Notes: generated by a model from the sequence alone, not told the origin. Positions 10,990 to 19,466 are shown, numbered from the stretch's first letter. The stretch is DNA of 64,000 bases from Actinopolyspora erythraea (GCF_002263515.1 NZ_CP022752.1:5084001-5148000), one strand, 5' to 3'. Numbers and translations are program-made.

Positions 10990-11853
10990 TCAGTTCGCGC
11001 CCTCGGCGAACACGGCCTGCACGTCGAGCTCGATCCGCAGCGTGGTGCCGATCGCGGCGATCCCGGTGCTCAGCGACTGGTTGAAGGTCATCGCGAAGTC
11101 CTCGCGCCGCAGGATCGTGGTGGCCGTGGCCGAGGCCCTGGTGCCGCCCCACGGGTCCGGTCCGACGCCGGTGAACCTGGTTTCCAGCCGGACCGGCCGC
11201 GTCACGCCGCAGAGCGTGAGCTCGCCGTCGAGGTCCCACCCCTCGTCCTGCCCGCGCGTCACCCCGGTGCTGGTGAACCCGATCTCGGGGTACCTGGTGA
11301 CGTCCAGGAAGTCCGCGCTGCGCAGGTGCTCGTCGCGCTGCGCGTTGCCGGTGTCCACGCTCGCCGCGTCGATGCTCACCTCGACCGTGGTGGACTCCAC
11401 CGGCCTGGTGATCCTGATCTCGCCGCCGAAGTCGTTGAACCGGCCGTGGATGCTGCTGATCCCCAGGTGCCTGGCCGTGGCGCGGATCGAGGAGTGCACG
11501 GGGTCGATCCGCCAGAGCCCCGGCTCGGGCAGCTCGTCGCCGCCCCCGACCGGGGAGAGCTCGACACCGTCCAGTTCGACGGCGCCGCCCTGCCGCACCA
11601 GCGCGGTGCGCGCCGCGGGCTGGTGCCCCAGTGCCGTGACGATCGCCGTGTAGCGCCCCGGGGACAGCGCGTCCACCGTCGCCGCTCCGTCCGAATCGGC
11701 CGGAGCGCGTCCCACCTGGGTTCCCGAGGCGTCCGTGACGGTCAGCACCGCCTCCGGCAGCGGCCAACCGCCCAGCGAGCGGACCCGGACGGTGACCGCC
11801 CCGCTCGGCGCCGAATCGTGCTGTTCGCCAACTTCGCCCTGGCCGAGGCTCAT
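10990..11853 (-). CDS. YceI-family lipid-binding protein with an N-terminal Cna-B-like domain
   Basis: The 287-residue protein has two parts. Residues about 17-100 form a carboxypeptidase-regulatory/Cna-B-like beta domain (GWPLPEAVLTVTDASGTQVG, then LSPGRYTAIVTALGHQP). Residues about 108-285 are a YceI beta-barrel (WRIDPVHSSIRATARHLG, TRYPEIGFTSTGV). YceI proteins bind isoprenoid-type lipids. No signal peptide is seen, so it may act in the cytoplasm or leave by an unusual route. The N-terminal domain is of the same kind as the three domains on the efflux protein immediately upstream, which suggests domain exchange between these neighbours. The ATG at 11853 is the only good start. Confidence 0.85.
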   Translation of the reverse strand: MSLGQGEVGEQHDSAPSGAVTVRVRSLGGWPLPEAVLTVTDASGTQVGRAPADSDGAATVDALSPGRYTAIVTALGHQPAARTALVRQGGAVELDGVELSPVGGGDELPEPGLWRIDPVHSSIRATARHLGISSIHGRFNDFGGEIRITRPVESTTVEVSIDAASVDTGNAQRDEHLRSADFLDVTRYPEIGFTSTGVTRGQDEGWDLDGELTLCGVTRPVRLETRFTGVGPDPWGGTRASATATTILRREDFAMTFNQSLSTGIAAIGTTLRIELDVQAVFAEGAN

Positions 11854-11985
11854 CCGGTTGTCCTCTCCTGCGTGGGCCGCGGAGACGGCGGGCCGAATCC
11901 GCGGGTGTGGTTCGCGACGTCGCGTCGTTGGTGACCGGGAGGCCGGAAACGCGCGTCCGGCCTCCCGTCGGGAGGGCCCGCTCCG

Positions 11986-14691
11986 CTACTCCAGGCCGAG
12001 GGCGATGTCGTAGTCGACGCGCTCGTCCCGCACGCTCAGGTTGCTCGCTGCGGGCGGGTAGCCCGTGGCGATCACGGTGTAGTCCCCGTGCGGGAGGTCG
12101 GTGAACTGGTACTCGCCGTCGGGGCCGGTGACGGTGGAGGCCACCACACCGCCCGAGGCGTCCAGCAGCGTCACCTGGGCCTCCGGCACCGCGTGCCCCA
12201 GCCGGGCCGAGCGGATCACGCCGCGCACCTCGGCGCCGGACTCCAGCGAGACGTCCAGGGTGGCCCGCTGCCCCTCGGACAGCGACACCTCGGTGCTGGT
12301 GGGCTGGTAGCCCTCGGCGGTGACGGTCAGGGCGTAGGAACCTCCGACCAGGTCGGTGAACTCGTAGCCCCCTCCGCCGCCGGTGCGCGCGGCGGCCACC
12401 ACGGAACCGCGCACGTCGGTGAGCACCACCGTGGCGTCGGGCACCGGAACCGGCCCGCTGTGGACCATGCCGGACAGCCCGGAACCGCCGGAGAGCTCGA
12501 CGTCGTGGCGCACCGTGCGGCCGGAGACCGCGACCATGGCGGCGGCGGGCTGGTAGTCGCCCGAGGCGGCGATCAGCACGTAGGTGCCGCCACCCACGGG
12601 CTTCACCTGGTAGTGCCCCTCGTCATCCGAATGGGCGCGATCGACCTGATTGCCCACCGAGTCGGTGAGCGTGAGCACCACCCCCGGCAGGGCGACCCCG
12701 CCGGGTCCGCGTACCACCCCGTACACCACCGGGGCGCCGTTGTCCGGGTAGAGCGAGCCGGCCAGGCTGGCACCGTGCCCGTTCGGAGCGAAACCGTTGT
12801 TCGGCGGTGCGGCTGACCTGCCGCCCATCGAGTCCTCCCCAACGTTTTCCACAGAGTTGTCCACAGCCTCGGCCGGTGTGTTCACAGAGCGCTCCGCCGC
12901 CTCCGGTGCGTGCCCCTCACGGGTGATCGCACGGGTGATCGGCCGCGCCGAACCCGGACTACCGGTCACCGATCCGTCGCTACCACTTGGCGAGTTGTCC
13001 ACAAATTCGCTCAAGTTTTCCACAGCCCGGTGCCTGCCGACGCCCGTCGCGTCGTCGTGCTTCTCGACAGTGGTGCGCAACGGCACCTCGCGGATCAGCA
13101 GCACGGCCAGCAGGGTGACCACGGAGATGCAGGCGGTGATGAGGAACAGGTCCCCGATGGCCTCGCCATAGGAGTCGTGCAGGATCGCCTCGATCGGCGC
13201 GGGCAGCGCGCCGAGGTCCAGCGAGACGCCGCCGCTTCCGCCGCTCAGCGACGGCGTCGGCCCGGGGAGATTCGCCATCCCCTCCCTGGCGTACTCGCTC
13301 ACCCTGTTGCCCAGCACGGCACCGAGCACCGAGACCCCGGCGGAGCCGCCGAGGGTGCGGAAGAACGTGACCACCGAGGTCACCGAGCCCATGTCCCTGA
13401 TGTCGACGCTGTTCTGCACCGCCAGCACGAGGTTCTGCATCAGGGCGCCGACGCCGATCCCCATGAGGGCCAGGTAGAGGTCCACCAGCGACAGCGGGGT
13501 GTCGGAGTCGATCGTGCTCAGCAACCCCATCCCCACGGTCAGCACCACGCTGCCGCCGATGAGGAACGGTTTGATCCTGCCGGTCACCCGGGAGATGACC
13601 TGCCCGCTCACCGTCGACGAGACGAACAGGCCGAGCACCATCGGCAGCGTCATCAGCCCCGCCTCGGTCGGAGTGTAGCCGCGGCCGAGCTGGAAGTACT
13701 GCGCCAGGAAGACCGCACCGCCGAACATGGCGGTGCCGACGGAGACCATGGCCACGACCGCCAGCGAGACCGTGGGGTTGCGGAACATCCCCAGCGGCAC
13801 GATCGGCTCGCGGACCCTGGTCTCGATGATCACCGCGAGCACCACGGCGACGATTCCGCCGCCCACGAACCCGAGCGTGGCCCAGGAGACCCAGTCGAAC
13901 TGCTTGCCCGCCAGCGAGACCCAGGCCAGCAGCAGACTCACCCCGCCGACCAGGAACAGCGCGCCGAACCAGTCGATGGAGACGTCCCGCTTGATCACGG
14001 GCAGCCGCAGTACGCGCCCCAGCACCAGGAAGGCGATCACCGCGATCGGCGCGGTCACCCAGAAGCACCAGCGCCAGCCCAGCGGTGAGTCGACGATGAG
14101 CCCGCCGACCAGCGGGCCGCTGGTGGTGGCGACGGCGAAGGTGGCACCGATGTAGCCGGTGTAGCGGCCCCGGTCGCGCGGGGCGACCATGGCGGCCAGC
14201 ACCACCTGGATCAGCGCCTGCATACCGCCCATGCCGATGCCCTGGATGGCGCGGAAGCCGATGAGCATCCCCATGGACTGCGAGAAACCGCCGAGCACCG
14301 ATCCGATCGTGAAGATCACGATCGCCAGCTGGTAGAGCAGCTTCTTGCTGAACAGGTCCGAGAGCTTGCCCCAGATGGGCGTGGTGGCCGTGGAGGTCAG
14401 CAGCATGGCCGTGACCACCCAGGTGTACTGGCCCTGCGTGCCGTTGAGCTGGGCGGTGATCCTGGGCAGCGCGTTGGACACGATCGTGGTGCTCAGGATC
14501 GCCACCAGCAGGGCCAGCAGCAGCCCCGTCAGCGCCTTGAGCACCTGGCGGTGCGTCATGGGCTGCCCGGACCCCCCTTGACCGCCCGCACCGCCGGTCG
14601 CGGATGCCTCCCGCGCGGGGTGCCGACCATCGGCGGTCTCCCCGGGCGGGGCGGTCCCCGCCTCGGTCCCCGCGACGTTCGACGTGGTCAT
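11986..14691 (-). CDS. DHA2-type multidrug efflux protein with C-terminal regulatory-like domains
   Basis: This 901-residue protein is a fusion. Residues about 45-535 are a 14-helix DHA2 MFS drug/proton antiporter (TQLNGTQGQYTWVVTAMLL, GFRAIQGIGMGGMQAL, APRDRGRYTGYIGA). Residues about 540-660 are a polar Ser/Gly/Pro-rich linker with repeated VDN/VEN. Residues about 665-900 hold three carboxypeptidase-regulatory-like beta domains of about 75 residues, each with a P-x-A/V-x-V-x-L-x-D start and a G-x-Y core. The MarR gene upstream overlaps its start by 4 bp (ATGA). The role of the extension is unknown; its side of the membrane depends on helix count. Confidence 0.9.
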   Translation of the reverse strand: MTTSNVAGTEAGTAPPGETADGRHPAREASATGGAGGQGGSGQPMTHRQVLKALTGLLLALLVAILSTTIVSNALPRITAQLNGTQGQYTWVVTAMLLTSTATTPIWGKLSDLFSKKLLYQLAIVIFTIGSVLGGFSQSMGMLIGFRAIQGIGMGGMQALIQVVLAAMVAPRDRGRYTGYIGATFAVATTSGPLVGGLIVDSPLGWRWCFWVTAPIAVIAFLVLGRVLRLPVIKRDVSIDWFGALFLVGGVSLLLAWVSLAGKQFDWVSWATLGFVGGGIVAVVLAVIIETRVREPIVPLGMFRNPTVSLAVVAMVSVGTAMFGGAVFLAQYFQLGRGYTPTEAGLMTLPMVLGLFVSSTVSGQVISRVTGRIKPFLIGGSVVLTVGMGLLSTIDSDTPLSLVDLYLALMGIGVGALMQNLVLAVQNSVDIRDMGSVTSVVTFFRTLGGSAGVSVLGAVLGNRVSEYAREGMANLPGPTPSLSGGSGGVSLDLGALPAPIEAILHDSYGEAIGDLFLITACISVVTLLAVLLIREVPLRTTVEKHDDATGVGRHRAVENLSEFVDNSPSGSDGSVTGSPGSARPITRAITREGHAPEAAERSVNTPAEAVDNSVENVGEDSMGGRSAAPPNNGFAPNGHGASLAGSLYPDNGAPVVYGVVRGPGGVALPGVVLTLTDSVGNQVDRAHSDDEGHYQVKPVGGGTYVLIAASGDYQPAAAMVAVSGRTVRHDVELSGGSGLSGMVHSGPVPVPDATVVLTDVRGSVVAAARTGGGGGYEFTDLVGGSYALTVTAEGYQPTSTEVSLSEGQRATLDVSLESGAEVRGVIRSARLGHAVPEAQVTLLDASGGVVASTVTGPDGEYQFTDLPHGDYTVIATGYPPAASNLSVRDERVDYDIALGLE
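12845..13024 (+). other. Cluster of four DnaA-box-like nonamers inside the efflux gene
   Basis: TTTTCCACA (12845-12853), TTGTCCACA (12857-12865), TTGTCCACA (12995-13003) and TTTTCCACA (13016-13024) all point the same way. TTGTCCACA equals the actinomycete DnaA box. They encode VDN and VEN in the linker of the efflux protein. A partial site, GTGTTCACA, lies at 12878-12886. Confidence 0.45.
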
Positions 14692-15179
14692 CGGTTCCCT
14701 TCCTTCGCCGCGTCCTCCGGATTGGTGAGCAACTGCCGGGAGGCGGTCAGCAGGTCATCGGAGAAGGCGCGCAGCAGCTCGTCGAGCTCGGCGAGCCGCC
14801 TGTCGTCCCAGTCGCTGAGCGCCACCTCGCTGAGCCAGCGGGCCTTCTGCCGCTCGCGCTCCGCCAGTGCCGCGCGCCCCCGCTCGGTGGCCCGCAGCAA
14901 CGAGACCCTGCGGTCGGACGGATCGGGCCTGCGCTCGATCAAGCCCTCCTGTTCGAGGTGTCCGAGCTGCCTGCTCACCACGGAGGCGTCCACGACCCGG
15001 TTGTGGGCCAGGTCGGACGCCCTGGACTCACCGCCGTGCACCAGCTCGGAGAGCAGCCCGGTCCCCGAGGCGGTCAGTTCGTTGTCGTGTTGCGCCCGCT
15101 GCATCGCGACCTGTCGGAGCCCCAGCAACTTGCGGAGCGGTTCCAGCAGCCGCTCGCAGGATTCGAAGTGCGATCCCAT
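14688..15179 (-). CDS. MarR-family regulator of the efflux gene
   Basis: The 163-residue protein has a MarR winged helix-turn-helix: SRASDLAHNRVVDASVVSRQ as recognition region, then GLIERRPDPSDRRVSLL as wing. ATG 15179 was chosen because AAAGGA stands 8 nt before it; upstream in-frame ATGs lack a site and would run into the operator. It overlaps the MFS efflux gene by 4 bp, so the two form an operon. MarR proteins usually repress such pumps until a small aromatic ligand binds. An inverted repeat directly upstream (15206-15221) is the likely operator. Confidence 0.9.
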   Translation of the reverse strand: MGSHFESCERLLEPLRKLLGLRQVAMQRAQHDNELTASGTGLLSELVHGGESRASDLAHNRVVDASVVSRQLGHLEQEGLIERRPDPSDRRVSLLRATERGRAALAERERQKARWLSEVALSDWDDRRLAELDELLRAFSDDLLTASRQLLTNPEDAAKEGNR

Positions 15180-15200
15180 CGCGCGTTCCTTTGGTTGGTA

Positions 15201-15238
15201 CAAGCAACTATAAGAATAGTTAGTTTCAGCAAGCAACT
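15201..15238 (-). promoter_or_regulatory. MarR operator region
   Basis: AACTAT-AAGA-ATAGTT (15206-15221) is a perfect inverted repeat. It is framed by two direct copies of CAAGCAACT (15201-15209 and 15230-15238). This AT-rich block in very GC-rich DNA lies 22-60 nt upstream of the MarR start and is the probable promoter/operator. Confidence 0.65.
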
Positions 15239-15360
15239 TCATTCTCGAAAACGGAGACCGAGGTCACACTCAACCCCTCGGCCCGGCTCTCCCGAATCTC
15301 GGGCGGGCCGCGAGGTGGAGCGGTCAAGTCCTTCGGTGTGGATGAAGCCAAGGAGGCGTG

Positions 15361-16140
15361 AGTGGGCGCTGACTGCGGTGTGCGATCCGCGCGAGCGCCG
15401 GACACCGGCGAGTGAGGACGAGCTCGCCGAGTTCGAGACTGATGTCCTGGCCGGGTTTGTCCTGGCGCGAGCTTCAGCCGGGCTGGTCGACAGCACCATT
15501 CGCGATGACACCAACCACTCGGAGCTCATCCGGGCATGGTTCGGCCGGCCACTGTGGGAGACGCGGCCAGCTGATGCCGATACCCATCTCGGCAAGGTTC
15601 TGCGCGGCGCCGCGCCGTCGACGCGTACCGGTCGGGCGGCCGCTCTCACGGTGTTCTTTCGGTTCTCGGAGTCGCGGTATCAGGTCGAGATCCGCCACCC
15701 GACCGGCCGGGTGGTCGAGTGCCGGCTGGATGAGACGAACCGGCCGGGAGCCTCAGTCGAACCGCAGTCGCTATCCCGCCGACCGAAGACGAGATCGAGC
15801 AACTGTTCGCCGGATGGCGCGAGGAACTGGTGACCTGCCGCAAGTTCGCCCCCACGGCCCGCGACTATGCGGTCGCGGCCGGCCGCCGACGTTGGGCCGC
15901 GGAGCAACGAGGCCCGGATGTTCGACTTGGACGACGTTCGGTGGGAGCTGGGCCGGTTCGGCAAGCTCAACGTGCGCCATGGCAGGAGGGGGGAGCGCGT
16001 CGCAAGGGGCCGAAGGCGCGGCTGGGGCCGTTAATCAACGGTGCGGATCGCGGCCCGTGGTGGTTCATCGAGGATGTGCTTGGGCAGTTCGACGCTGACT
16101 CCACCTGGCATGGTGCGCCGCTGTCGGCGAAGTTCGTGCC
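15361..16140 (+). pseudogene. Decayed tyrosine recombinase (integrase)
   Basis: Three reading frames together give a recombinase-like protein. The first frame reads DELAEFETDVLAGFVLARAS to STRTGRAAALTVFFRFSESR (a SAM-like core-binding domain). A second frame gives PPTEDEIEQLFAGWREELVT and RKFAPTARDYAV. A third gives NEARMFDLDDVRWELGRFGK, and the second resumes with GARRKGPKARLGPLINGADR. The catalytic Arg context (usually GLRINEAR) is damaged (GPRSNEAR) and the C-terminal HxxR and Tyr motifs are absent. At least three frameshifts and the missing catalytic half make activity very unlikely. It marks the left side of a decayed mobile region. Confidence 0.75.
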
Positions 16141-16180
16141 GTCATCCCTCGGCCCCGCACCGGCCTTCCCCGCCTCCGCA

Positions 16181-16560
16181 GTGAACTGCCTGCACTGCGG
16201 CACGCCGCTTCCCCGGCAGTCGTCGGGACCGGTCGTACTGCAACAACACATGCCGGGCTTGGGCCTCCCTCACCCGACGCGAGAGCGGCCCCTCGCCTCC
16301 ACCGCGATGGCAACACCCCGCGCCGCAGTCAAGCAATCCCGAAGCCGCATGCTGCGGCGACCCACTCCCGGCAACTCGGCCGGGCCCACGGCTGGACCGG
16401 ATCAACGCTCAGACTGGTACTGGATGGCCTGACAGCGGTGTTGCACGACCTCCCCGTTGGCCAACGAGTCACGCTCACCGACATCCGCACCCGAACACCA
16501 CGGCACGCATTCACCCCACGAGTCGCCGAAGTACTCACCCCTCTCGTGCGGGGCCCACCA
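16181..16560 (+). pseudogene. Broken gene with an N-terminal zinc-finger motif, possibly a recombinase partner
   Basis: From GTG 16181 the frame reads MNCLHCGTPLPRQ; after a shift near 16225 another frame gives RSYCNNTCRAWASLTRR, completing a CxxC...CxxxxC zinc-ribbon. A further frame gives HGWTGSTLRLVLDGLTAVLH and then VTLTDIRTRTPRHAF, a smooth protein-like stretch that breaks off near 16560. The layout (zinc ribbon then helical segment) and the integrase remnant just before it suggest part of a recombinase pair. This is inference; I cannot name the family with certainty. Confidence 0.4.
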
Positions 16561-17009
16561 CGGATGGAGTTCGAGCATCAGCGGATCGCCTTCGAACGGC
16601 CCCAGCGGGTCCTGCCGACCATGCCCCGGCACGTGTTCATCACCGAAGAGGCACGCTCAGGCGTACGTGACGGGGCGGCCCCGCAGACCGGGCAGATCAG
16701 CCGCGGACAGTGTCTCCGGTATGGCGGTGAGCTCTGTCCGGGTTCCGCAAATTCGAGCGGCTGGCCCGGAGGAAATTTTTGTGGTCACCAATGTAGACAT
16801 GTGGTGGTGGCGTTGTTAATGTTGGTGTCAGCAGACGACAGGTCACGAGGCGCCATCATCGACGAATCGGCGCGGCGAGTGAGCAAGTGCAGTGGTAGAC
16901 CCCGGGCAAGGACTGGAAGTGTTCCCGCCCGGCCAACGAAGAATCCGTCCGTGGATCCGCGAGAGAGAAGGGGGTCGTCGATTCGACGTAACGAAGGCCG
17001 CATCTCTCT
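16561..17009. other. Non-coding, decayed stretch
   Basis: No open frame here has convincing protein character. Short protein-like pieces on the minus strand (around 16550-16630) look like further debris. The GC content is locally lower around 16780-16830. Nothing else was recognised. Confidence 0.5.
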
Positions 17010-17098
17010 CCTGTCTCTCCTTTGGACAGGTCAGCGGCCGCTGTGAGTAGAAAAGTCCCTGTTACCCCCGGTGCACCGCTGGTGCGCCGGGGGTTTTT
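17010..17098 (+). terminator. Intrinsic terminator, possibly an attenuator, upstream of the MerR gene
   Basis: CCCCCGGTGCACC (17065-17077) pairs with GGTGCGCCGGGGG (17081-17093) around GCT and is followed by TTTTT, a strong rho-independent terminator. Upstream, CCTGTC (17010-17015) pairs with GACAGG (17025-17030). ACAGG within GACAGG can alternatively pair with CCTGT (17058-17062) just before the terminator. A 12-bp palindrome CAGCGGCCGCTG sits at 17032-17043. The merR start is only 21 bp past the T tract, so it may be either the end of an upstream transcript or a leader attenuator. Confidence 0.7.
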
Positions 17099-17118
17099 GC
17101 GGGGATCCAGGAGCATCG

Positions 17119-17433
17119 ATGAACCAACACCACCCCGAACCCGATGAGAAGTTCGACGACGCCGACTACCCCGCCTACACGATGGGCCGGGCCGCGGCCG
17201 TTCTCGAGGTGACCCAGCCGTTTCTGCGGTCCTTGGAAGGGGCCGGCCTGATCACCCCGCAGCGCTCGACCGGCGGGCACCGCCGCTACTCGCGGGCCCA
17301 GCTACGTCGAGCCTCCCGCGCCCGTGAACTCGTCGACCAGGGCACACCGGTGACTGCGGCCTGCCGCATCATCACCCTCGAAGACCAACTCGCCGACCAC
17401 ACCAACCAGCCATACCCCGACACCGGCACCTAA
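17119..17433 (+). CDS. MerR-family regulator
   Basis: The 104-residue protein carries a MerR DNA-binding domain: YTMGRAAAVLEVTQPFLRSL followed by AGLITPQRSTGGHRRYSRAQ, then a short helical end. There is no effector-binding domain. The ATG at 17119 follows GGAG. It converges on the Asp23/AmaP operon, a combination often seen in actinobacteria, so it may take part in its control. A strong terminator hairpin lies just upstream of its start. Confidence 0.85.
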   Translation: MNQHHPEPDEKFDDADYPAYTMGRAAAVLEVTQPFLRSLEGAGLITPQRSTGGHRRYSRAQLRRASRARELVDQGTPVTAACRIITLEDQLADHTNQPYPDTGT

Positions 17434-17589
17434 ACCACCAGGCACGGCCCGAGGGTGTTGCGGTACGCGGCGCCCCCTGCCGCTGCCCGTACGGGGCTCG
17501 CGCGCGGACAGCTGGGGCTGTCTCAGGGGCCTCGGTGGGGTATGCGCGCCCACCCGGCCACCACGTCGGGGTTGTCGCCGGGCGGTCCG

Positions 17590-17658
17590 TTAGACGTCGA
17601 GGACGCGGCGGGCGCCGCAGTACTGGCATTCCGCGTCTTCGGAATACAAGGCAGGCAT
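17590..17658 (-). CDS. Possible 22-residue peptide or remnant with one CxxC
   Basis: An ATG frame starting MPALYSEDAECQYCGARR ends 24 bp after the amaP stop. It contains a single CxxC and no clear ribosome-binding site. It could be the tail of a lost zinc-ribbon protein. The remainder of the 17434-17682 gap shows nothing recognisable. Confidence 0.2.
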   Translation of the reverse strand: MPALYSEDAECQYCGARRVLDV

Positions 17659-17682
17659 CTGGCGTATTCCGCGATCCCGCCC

Positions 17683-18255
17683 CTAGTGGATGCGGCGGCC
17701 ACGGGCGTCGCCGAGGCGTAGCAGCAGGTTGGTTTGGAGGTGTTCGAGTTCGAGGGCCTGGCGGAGCCGGGGGAGGGCTTCGGTGTCGATGTGGTGGCGC
17801 AGCTGTCCGATGTCGGCGCGGTCTTCGGTGGAGACGACGAGATGCAGGATGGGGTGACTGCGGTTGCCGGCAAGGCGGGCACGGGCTGTGTGCACCCCGG
17901 GATGGGTTTCGAGCTCGTCGACCAGTGGTGTGGCGGCGGTGTCGGCATCGAGGTGGGTGCTGCCGCGGCGGGGAGTGGTGCTGAGTTGCCAGGTGCCGGT
18001 GTGGGCGCGACGCAGGGTTTGGGCGAGCAGCCAGCGTAGGCACAGCAGCCCGATGATGACGCTGGTCGCGGCGGCGACCCAGGGCATCCATCCGGGCAAC
18101 CGCGGTGTGGCCGACAGGATGGGGCCGTCGCCCGCGAGCAAGGGCAGCAGCCCGAACCCCGTGGCCAGGACGAACGCGCCAGCGGCGAGCAGGGCGGCAC
18201 CGGCGATGGCCAGCAGGGCGCGGTTGAGCCGGGCGGGCCGGTTGGGGCTGGTCAT
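17683..18255 (-). CDS. amaP: AmaP-type alkaline shock membrane anchor
   Basis: The 190-residue protein has two N-terminal helices (residues about 13-40 and 57-77) and a C-terminal cytoplasmic domain (VDELETHPGVHTARARLAGN, LHLVVSTEDRADIGQLR). This is the layout of AmaP, the anchor that holds Asp23 at the membrane in Firmicutes. It is the last gene of the Asp23 operon here and overlaps the DUF6286 gene by 4 bp. The family assignment rests on layout and operon position. It would recruit the Asp23/Gls24 proteins encoded upstream to the cytoplasmic face. Confidence 0.8.
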   Translation of the reverse strand: MTSPNRPARLNRALLAIAGAALLAAGAFVLATGFGLLPLLAGDGPILSATPRLPGWMPWVAAATSVIIGLLCLRWLLAQTLRRAHTGTWQLSTTPRRGSTHLDADTAATPLVDELETHPGVHTARARLAGNRSHPILHLVVSTEDRADIGQLRHHIDTEALPRLRQALELEHLQTNLLLRLGDARGRRIH

Positions 18256-18803
18256 CGGCTCCTCCTGTCCGTGGTGACCTTGACGCGCACTGTCGGTGTG
18301 CGTGCTGGGACGATGTCGGCGAGCCGGTCGGTGAGCAGAGCGCGGACCTGCTCACCGACCTCGCGGGTGTCGGCACCGGGGGTGCGCACGGTGGCGGTGA
18401 TGCGACGACGGCCCACGGTCAGTGTGGTGGAGCTGACCCCGTCGGCCGCGGCGGCGGTGGTCGTCAGGTCCTTACCCAAGGTGCGGCGGGAGACTCCGGC
18501 ATCGGTGTGCTCCGCCCCGGTTCCCGCCGGATCGTCGGCCAGCGGCAGGACGGTGGGCTTTCCGGGCAGCAGCCCGGCGACGAGCAGGATGAGTCCGAGT
18601 AGCACGGCGAGCACACCGGTGGTGACCACGACCGGGTCGTCCCAGGTTCGGCCCAGCACGGCCTCGGCCAGGGTGGTGGTCGACACGATCGGGGGGTGTC
18701 CGGAGAGATGCTGGATGCTGGCGATGCTCACGAGTACCGCGGCTGCCAGCAGCACGAGCGCGGCCAGCGTGGCGGGCAGGCTGCGGCGGGAACGGCGGAT
18801 CAT
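18252..18803 (-). CDS. DUF6286 membrane protein
   Basis: A 183-residue protein with two N-terminal helices (about 9-30 and 60-80) and a C-terminal domain with SRRTLGKDLTTTAAAADGVS and TLTVGRRRITATVRTPG, the pattern of DUF6286. It resembles AmaP in organisation and may be a second anchor. Both ends overlap neighbours by 4 bp (ATGA), so translation is coupled through this part of the operon. Confidence 0.8.
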   Translation of the reverse strand: MIRRSRRSLPATLAALVLLAAAVLVSIASIQHLSGHPPIVSTTTLAEAVLGRTWDDPVVVTTGVLAVLLGLILLVAGLLPGKPTVLPLADDPAGTGAEHTDAGVSRRTLGKDLTTTAAAADGVSSTTLTVGRRRITATVRTPGADTREVGEQVRALLTDRLADIVPARTPTVRVKVTTDRRSR

Positions 18804-19279
18804 CGAATCTCCCGGCGGGCGGAGCGGGGTGGGCGCAGCGCGGTCACGGTGATGTCGACGGTGCGGACCCGGACGTCAGCGAGTTCGGCGAGCCGGTCGG
18901 TCAATACTTGCCGCACGTGGTCGGTGACCTGGGCGACCGGGGCCGGATAGTCGACCGACAGCCGCACCCGCAGCGCACACATCCTGCCGTGTACCTCGGC
19001 CGTGACCTGGGGAGTCTGTTCGGCCTCGTCGCCTCCGGTGCTCACGCCGAGCACGCGGTGAGCGGCGCCGCCGACCTGGTCGACCTCGCCGGCGATCCGG
19101 GCCGCCATCCGTTCGACAACCCGGTCGTGCAGGGTGGTCACGCCCCGCTCCTCCGGTGGCACGTGCCCGTGGTGCGCGGGCGTGGGCCGGCCGGCTGGTG
19201 CGGAGCCCACCGAGGCGGAAGCGGCGGCAGACAGGAGTGCGGTGCGGTCGGTCGTCTCCCCCGCCGCGCCAGCGGTCAT
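18800..19279 (-). CDS. Asp23/Gls24-family envelope stress protein
   Basis: The 159-residue protein has an N-terminal Ala/Thr/Pro-rich tail and an Asp23-like domain from about residue 48 (GVTTLHDRVVERMAARIAGE, LRVRLSVDYPAPVAQVTDHV, VRTVDITVTALRP). Asp23 proteins form membrane-attached assemblies that protect the envelope. The start ATG at 19279 overlaps the stop of the upstream gene by 4 bp. Confidence 0.85.
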   Translation of the reverse strand: MTAGAAGETTDRTALLSAAASASVGSAPAGRPTPAHHGHVPPEERGVTTLHDRVVERMAARIAGEVDQVGGAAHRVLGVSTGGDEAEQTPQVTAEVHGRMCALRVRLSVDYPAPVAQVTDHVRQVLTDRLAELADVRVRTVDITVTALRPPRSARREIR

Positions 19280-19464
19280 CGCGGCCCCCCGTCCTGGGCG
19301 ACCCCGGAGAGGCGGGAGAGATCGAGTTGGCCGTCGAGGAAGCGTCCGACCAGGAACCCGGCGGCGCCGAACAGTGCCACGATGATGAAGGCGAGGAAAC
19401 CGCCGAACGCGGCAACCAGACCGAGCACGAGTCCCACGGCCAGGCCGATGATGGTGGCGTTCAT
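19276..19464 (-). CDS. Small integral membrane protein of the Asp23 operon (DUF2273-like)
   Basis: This 62-residue protein is mostly two hydrophobic helices (TIIGLAVGLVLGLVAAFGG and FLAFIIVALFGAAGFLVG) followed by a short polar tail (RFLDGQLDLSRLSG). Asp23 operons commonly contain such a short membrane protein. ATG 19464 follows the previous gene at once. It may help dock Asp23 proteins. Confidence 0.75.
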   Translation of the reverse strand: MNATIIGLAVGLVLGLVAAFGGFLAFIIVALFGAAGFLVGRFLDGQLDLSRLSGVAQDGGPR

Positions 19465-19466
19465 GA

